Made by a program: the position numbers and the translations under genes. A DNA stretch of 64,000 nt from Triatoma infestans (lineage: Eukaryota; Arthropoda; Insecta; Hemiptera; Reduviidae): the NCBI GenBank assembly GCA_011037195.1, contig JAAEAF010002487.1:62001-126000 (forward strand). The letters are read 5' to 3'. Shown piece by piece: positions 59,491 to 64,000 of the stretch. The notes beneath the pieces are model-generated. The model ran no database searches. It saw nothing but the letters and a program-made list of their open reading frames with translations, and had not been told where the DNA came from. The first letter of the stretch is position 1. Every line of letters begins with the position of its first letter.

Positions 59491-60447
59491 TTAGAACAGA
59501 AGAAAAATTAAAATGAGAATAATTAATATTTTCAAACTATAAAGTGCAAATGGAAAATAAATAAAAAAAATCTACATATATTTTTAACATAAAGATTTTG
59601 TGATAGAAAGAATAAAATTTAATTATTCACGTTTTTCAATAAACTACCTTATTGAATTCCACAATAACGATACATGCCATGCCATCATATTGCCAATTTT
59701 CTAACTTTTTTGCCTCCATCATATTGCCAAATTTCTACCACTTCTACCAATCTACTAAAAAACATGAGAAAAAGCCAATATCGTATAAAGCTTGAGGTTG
59801 TTTTCTGCCATGCCCAAGTTATCTTGACATAACTGCCGTATACAAAATTTTTGTTTTAATTAATCATTAAACAATTTTTTACAAGGTAATCACTTTTTCT
59901 TCATAAATAAGATTCATGAATAAGGCTGGCTTTAAATGTGAGCAGTTCACTGCTGATCACGCTCAACGGAAAAAATTGAAAGTTTTACACAAAAAACCAA
60001 CTGTGAGGGGGGGAATATCCTAGTGACTATTTCGAAGGAGAAATAAAAATGATACTGGGTTGCCAAGAAACTTAGAATTAAATAGTTCTTCCATTTGTGG
60101 TACATTTTTAAAGGGGTAATTAGTGCATCCTTTGGGAGACTATTTGGGGCAGGCCAACGCATTAGTGGACGTATTAAGATCCCATATTAGCGTAAGCTAA
60201 TAAATTACTAACTTTTTATAAAATTAAATAATTTTCTTGAGTTGCTATGCAATTTTATTTTTATTAACTTTATGCGCTGTTAATTATGTGTACATGATTA
60301 CTAACACATTAGCAGGCTAAGATTGATCTCTTCAGGATTCATACCTGACCACCGTAACTGAAGGTACTGATGCTCAAATGTTTTTAGTAGGTATGCCAAT
60401 GTATAGGCCGGATTAAAATATGACTATTTCTTTAGCGTTTATTTCAG

Positions 60448-60806
60448 TGTAGAGATTAAGTAGAGATTATTCACATCCATGATAAATGGAATGGTGGAGG
60501 TTAGATGGAGAGAATTTGGGTCTGGTTGATGAAATGAGAAGTCGGAGTTAACACTGGTTAATTATGTATAATAAGTAAAGTGACACAGTCTGCCTGGACT
60601 TTACAATAGAGAATGGTTAAGTTATAGTGGTATGAGAATGGCACGAAGTGACTGGCGAGATGATGAACTATATTGAACTGTAAATCTCTGAACTGTCCGT
60701 CGCTGTATTTGTAAGTTTCTCCTACTCCAGTCCGAGAGAGTGCTTGGGTTCGTTTCTCTTCTCTTTACTCTCTTTGGTTACTGATCTCTCTTTGGTTGCT
60801 GTTACA
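60448..60806. repeat. Diverged LTR-like repeat
   Basis: Starts TGTAGAGATTAAG and ends GGTTGCTGTTACA (TG...CA). Internal blocks CTGCCTGGACTTTACAATAG and GTTTCTCTTCTCTTTACTCT align with the LTR-like repeat of the transporter units. No clear target duplication. Confidence 0.5.
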
Positions 60807-61739
60807 CATGAAAATGGACTGTTACTCAATGTAAACTGACACGGCTTACCACGAAACATTGAATGTACGGAAACTTTCAACATGGCTTTACTAATATATA
60901 CAATTACTTATTATCATGTATAATTATTCTATGTTACTAAATACTTGCGTCTCATTCTCTGGAATCGCGGGAAATTCTGAACTATTAGAATGATACCTAT
61001 AAACCTGTGAATGGAAAGCGGCAAGGAAAAGGCAGGTAATCTAGTCATTAGGTTACGACCTAATTAATTTAAGCATCCTGATTACGACTGTTTTTTTTTT
61101 TTTTTTCTAGTAATTACATTTTTTAAGTTTAGCCATCACATACCACCACCCCAAAACAAAAGCCTCCTTCCTACCCCTCCTACCAATTCCTTCCTTATCA
61201 ATTTAAGAGATTCCTTTCTTTTGGCCTTCTAAAAAAAGCAGAAACGCTCAAAACAATAACAAAAATCAATCCGGCTTCTACAGCAGCACTTCAATAATAT
61301 ATCGGCCCATCGTTGTAAATAACTTGATACAAGTTCGCTTGACCTGCCTCGAAGACCACGATATGACATTAAGTCCTGCTCTTGCAATTCAAACGAGTTT
61401 CTCTTGCTTATTCTGTCATTCTCAACTCCCTATCTCTTTAAGTGCTTCTTCCAAATAATGCAAGACAATTTACAGCTTTCCATACATCCATTTCGCGGAC
61501 GAAACTGCAATTCTGTATACATATACTGATCCCATTAATCACTGAATCACAAGCAATTTTTTATTATTTGATATAAAAATGAAAACAAACAAATTGAAAT
61601 AAGAAACCGTATCCAAATAATATTTTTGACTGAAGAAAAATTGAAACTAAGCATTATATTATTGATACAAATTTATACGAGTGACGTCAATTTAGTACCT
61701 TTTGGTATTTAAATCTTTTATGGTAGTTCTTCGCCTCCA
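60807..61739. other. Intergenic
   Basis: No gene or recognisable element. T-run at about 61091-61106. Confidence 0.4.
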
Positions 61740-62468
61740 AGAAGATCAAGAGATGTTGAAATTTCTAAGAGAACATTCGAAGAAGATTGTATGAACAAGG
61801 TTTGATGGTTTTTGTCCCACAAGAGGGCCAGAATAAAACCAGGGAGTACTGAATTTCTCTCCTTGCGTTTGCTCGGCAATAGATCAGTTATTGGTCTATC
61901 GAGCAGTTGGCAAGTGTATTGTTTAGTGATGAGTTCCGATTTGTCTTAGGGGCTACAGATGGCGTGAACGAGTGTGGAGGAGAAAAGGTGAGAGATTTGC
62001 ACAATGCAATTTTGTTCTTACTAGGCCTTTCCAACAAGGTTCTCCTGATCGTTAGGGCAGGTATCAGTTTACAAAGTCGTACGGAGTTAGTGATCGTTCG
62101 TGGAAGTTCCATGACTGCTACTCGGTATTTGGCGGTTACACTGCAAGTAAATGTGGTCCCTATTATGCCGGAGATAGGTGAGGCGTTTGTACTAATGCAT
62201 GGAAACGCTCGTCTACACTCAGTCCACATAATGCAGGAGTGTTTCGGAATAACGTAATATTGGCTTCCTAAACTGGGCTGCCCGTTCCCCTGAATTAAAC
62301 CCCACCGAGCAAGTGTGGGATATGCTAGGAAAACGGATAAGAGATCGGAGAATCCTTCGTAGGACGCTTCAGGAGCTAGAAAGGGCACTTAAAGACGAAT
62401 GGGCTCTAATCTCAGAAAACGAAGTTTCCCGCTTGATTCAGAGCATGCCAAGACGCCCGAAGCTGTGA
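61740..62468 (+). pseudogene. Tc1-like transposase relic
   Basis: Three blocks in order: YWSIEQ then VLFSDEFRF (second catalytic Asp region); GISLQSRTELVIVRGSSMTA and EAFVLMHGNARLHS; then, after a frameshift near 62257, ARSPELNPTEQVWDMLGKRI and EWALISENEVSRLIQSMP with a stop at 62468. In the third-box context HDNARPH the Asp is replaced by Gly (62201-62203). Upstream, RRRLYEQGLMVF and QEGQNKTREY are decayed N-terminal sequence. No TIRs were located. Inactive. Confidence 0.85.
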
Positions 62469-62610
62469 TAAAGGCAAGAGGAGGAAATACTTGGTATTAG
62501 CATCATCTCGCTAAAAAATAATGTAAAATTTAAAAAAAAAAAACAGGTAAATAAAATTTTCCAGATTCACTTTTTTTTTAATTAATTATATTAAATTTTT
62601 CTATATAATC

Positions 62611-63349
62611 TGTAATGACATGGCAAAGTCATTGGCATCGGCAAAGTCATTGACGTCGGCAAAATCCACCAAAAGAAAGATTTACAACTAGTGGTTCCAG
62701 CCATCTGCTATCTAAACAAAGGTGGCAGTAATAAAAAGCAACCATTGGCCGCCAACAGACGCGGTCAATAAACAACAAAGCTCCTTTCATCAATACTTAA
62801 TCAATAAGCAAGCACCGCTATAAGGTTGGCCACTGAACTGACCTGAATAAGGTCTTCAAACTACGAAGGTCGCACAAGGCCCCACACTAAGACAGATGCC
62901 TTGGTGTGAGTGTGAACAACAATATATATATAAACTCTACCATATACGACAGGATTATTATATCATCTACGACCAAACTATACACGAGCGGCAATTCACA
63001 GTTATATTCAACTTATCTTTCTCATAGTTGTGCACTTTAGTTCGTTATTTTACCCATTCTAAATTATCAGCTATTTATCTTCTATTTATTATTAAGTATT
63101 TTATTATAGTTATTAGTTACCATTTATCACGTTTAAATTATTGTTAAAATACAGTTATTTTTATATAAAAAACCGTTTAATAATTCCAGCACTAACTTCC
63201 AAATCTCTCAAACTAACTTCTGCCCTCTTCAAGACATCTGCTACTCCAGGAATCACACAACAAACAATTCCATTACATCTAATATCTGATTCCATTACAT
63301 CTGGTGGCAGCGGTGGGATCAGAACGTCCAATTATCCGATTCCATTACA
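62611..63349 (+). mobile_element. LTR with primer-binding-like segment, possibly rearranged
   Basis: Starts TGTAATGACATGGC and is related to the solo LTRs of the units. CCATTACA occurs three times at its right side (ending 63277, 63299 and 63349). After the second copy comes TGGTGGCAGCGGTGGGATC, whose TGGCAGCGGTGGGAT core is complementary to the 3' end of a tRNA-Leu-type sequence, a usual primer-binding site. AATC lies immediately before 62611 and immediately after 63349, suggesting target duplications around the whole segment. No gag/pol region is present. Confidence 0.7.
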
Positions 63350-63859
63350 AATCGTATTTATTTGTTTTATTTTGAAAATCAGTTAACCTATAAACGTTAT
63401 GCACGATATAAATGATTAAAACTATTCATAGAAATAGTAAATTTTTCAAGTGGCCGGAATTTTTTGTCGGTGAATGTATATAGAGAAAACTTGGTTGAAT
63501 TTTTTTTTTTTTTCCATAAATTCAGCATTTGTAAAATATTATTAATGTATTTAAATTCAGCTTTTCTATCAAATATTATAATTTATTTATTAGGAAGTAA
63601 AAAATTAATAGTCAGACCATTTATAGGAATTAAAAAGCATACTAGAATTTGTGAACACATAGCGCTATTGTTGAATAAGATTGTAGCTTCATGTAAAACT
63701 ACCACAAAAACAAATCTATTGGTCAATGGTGCTAAGACTTACGGTGACATTTATGGCTGTCAAACATGTAATAAAACATGGGAGAAAGAAAATTACAAGT
63801 GAAAATTTATTCAACCTAACGCTTTTAGTTCATATCAGTCAATAATTCCTGAATCAAAT
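63350..63859. other. AT-rich intergenic, one unassigned ORF
   Basis: An open frame 63464-63802 (plus strand, 112 codons) encodes a low-complexity start and a Cys/Lys-rich end (YGCQTCNKTW). I recognise no family. It could be a retroelement scrap or chance. Confidence 0.3.
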
Positions 63860-64000
63860 CAAAAACTGTTCAGTAAAAAAACGTACTTCCGGTTTACTAA
63901 TTTGTTTGAAAATTGGAATTTTCGCTATCAATTTATTTCTAATTAATTTTGTTTAGATGGTAGAAAATTTTGTATAAACCTTGTAGCTTTTTATATGTAT
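63860..64000 (+). repeat. 'CACTTCCGGTT'-family monomer, running off the window
   Basis: AAAACTGTTCAGTAAAAAA, GTACTTCCGGTTTACTAA, TTTATTTCTAATTAATTTT and AGATGGTAGAAAATTTTG occur in the family's order, closest to the first monomer of 54333-55300. Confidence 0.6.

Larger units (their letters stand above)
58411..60447. other. Intergenic
   Basis: No host gene recognised. It holds the SINE fragment at 59125-59228 and a MITE fragment at about 59330-59490. Confidence 0.4.

Noticed and set aside
63464..63802. 112-codon plus-strand ORF with Cys residues near the end
   Set aside because: Low-complexity start, no family recognised and no splice context; noted only as an unassigned ORF.

Overview
This window is eukaryotic and almost certainly from an insect. 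It is AT-rich, has spliced genes with GT-AG introns of about 1.5-9 kb, and is packed with insect-type transposable elements: non-LTR retrotransposon relics, tRNA-derived SINEs, solo LTRs, mariner and Tc1 transposases, MITEs and a foldback element. The transporter family resembles the sugar-transporter expansions of sap-feeding Hemiptera, so a hemipteran is my best guess, but that is inference. Only one host gene family is visible: major-facilitator sugar porters of the Tret1-like (facilitated trehalose transporter-like) type.

Layout. 1-1827: intron and last exon of an older, diverged transporter paralogue (gene A), whose 5' part lies outside the window. 1828-7697: intergenic DNA with a decayed reverse transcriptase, an RNase H-bearing retroelement on the minus strand with a second retroelement nested in it, a small foldback element and the start of an R2-like retroelement fragment. 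7698-49326: three head-to-tail copies of a unit of about 13.85 kb (7698-21632, 21633-35478, 35479-49326). Each unit carries one complete three-exon transporter gene (B, C, D; 450 aa each) and the same set of transposon insertions. 49327-64000: no host gene found. It holds RTE-like relics, a GC-rich retroelement/SINE block, a TIR element with internal monomers of about 310 bp, SINEs, a CpG-rich MITE, an internally deleted mariner, a Tc1 relic and an LTR with a primer-binding-like site.

Gene structure. I reconstructed the same exons in each unit: a 46-nt first coding exon (starting MVNKGAIRQW), a 178-nt second exon and a 1129-nt last exon. Intron phases are 1 and 2, all donors are GTAAGT, and the joined reading frame has no stop. 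Gene A's last exon begins at the same residue and phase. The three proteins differ at only a few residues. They keep the MFS structural motifs (two GRRP loops, AEIA...RG, PETPYYL) but have lost much of the classical sugar-binding motif of helix 7.

The strongest finding is the recent tandem triplication. Its junction joins two unrelated repeats (an R2-like ORF and an LTR-like element) with only a 2-bp 'GT' overlap. The units share variants in a mosaic pattern that suggests later exchange or conversion. I found no convincing wholly new molecular system. A collapsed or duplicated assembly must be excluded before the triplication is accepted.
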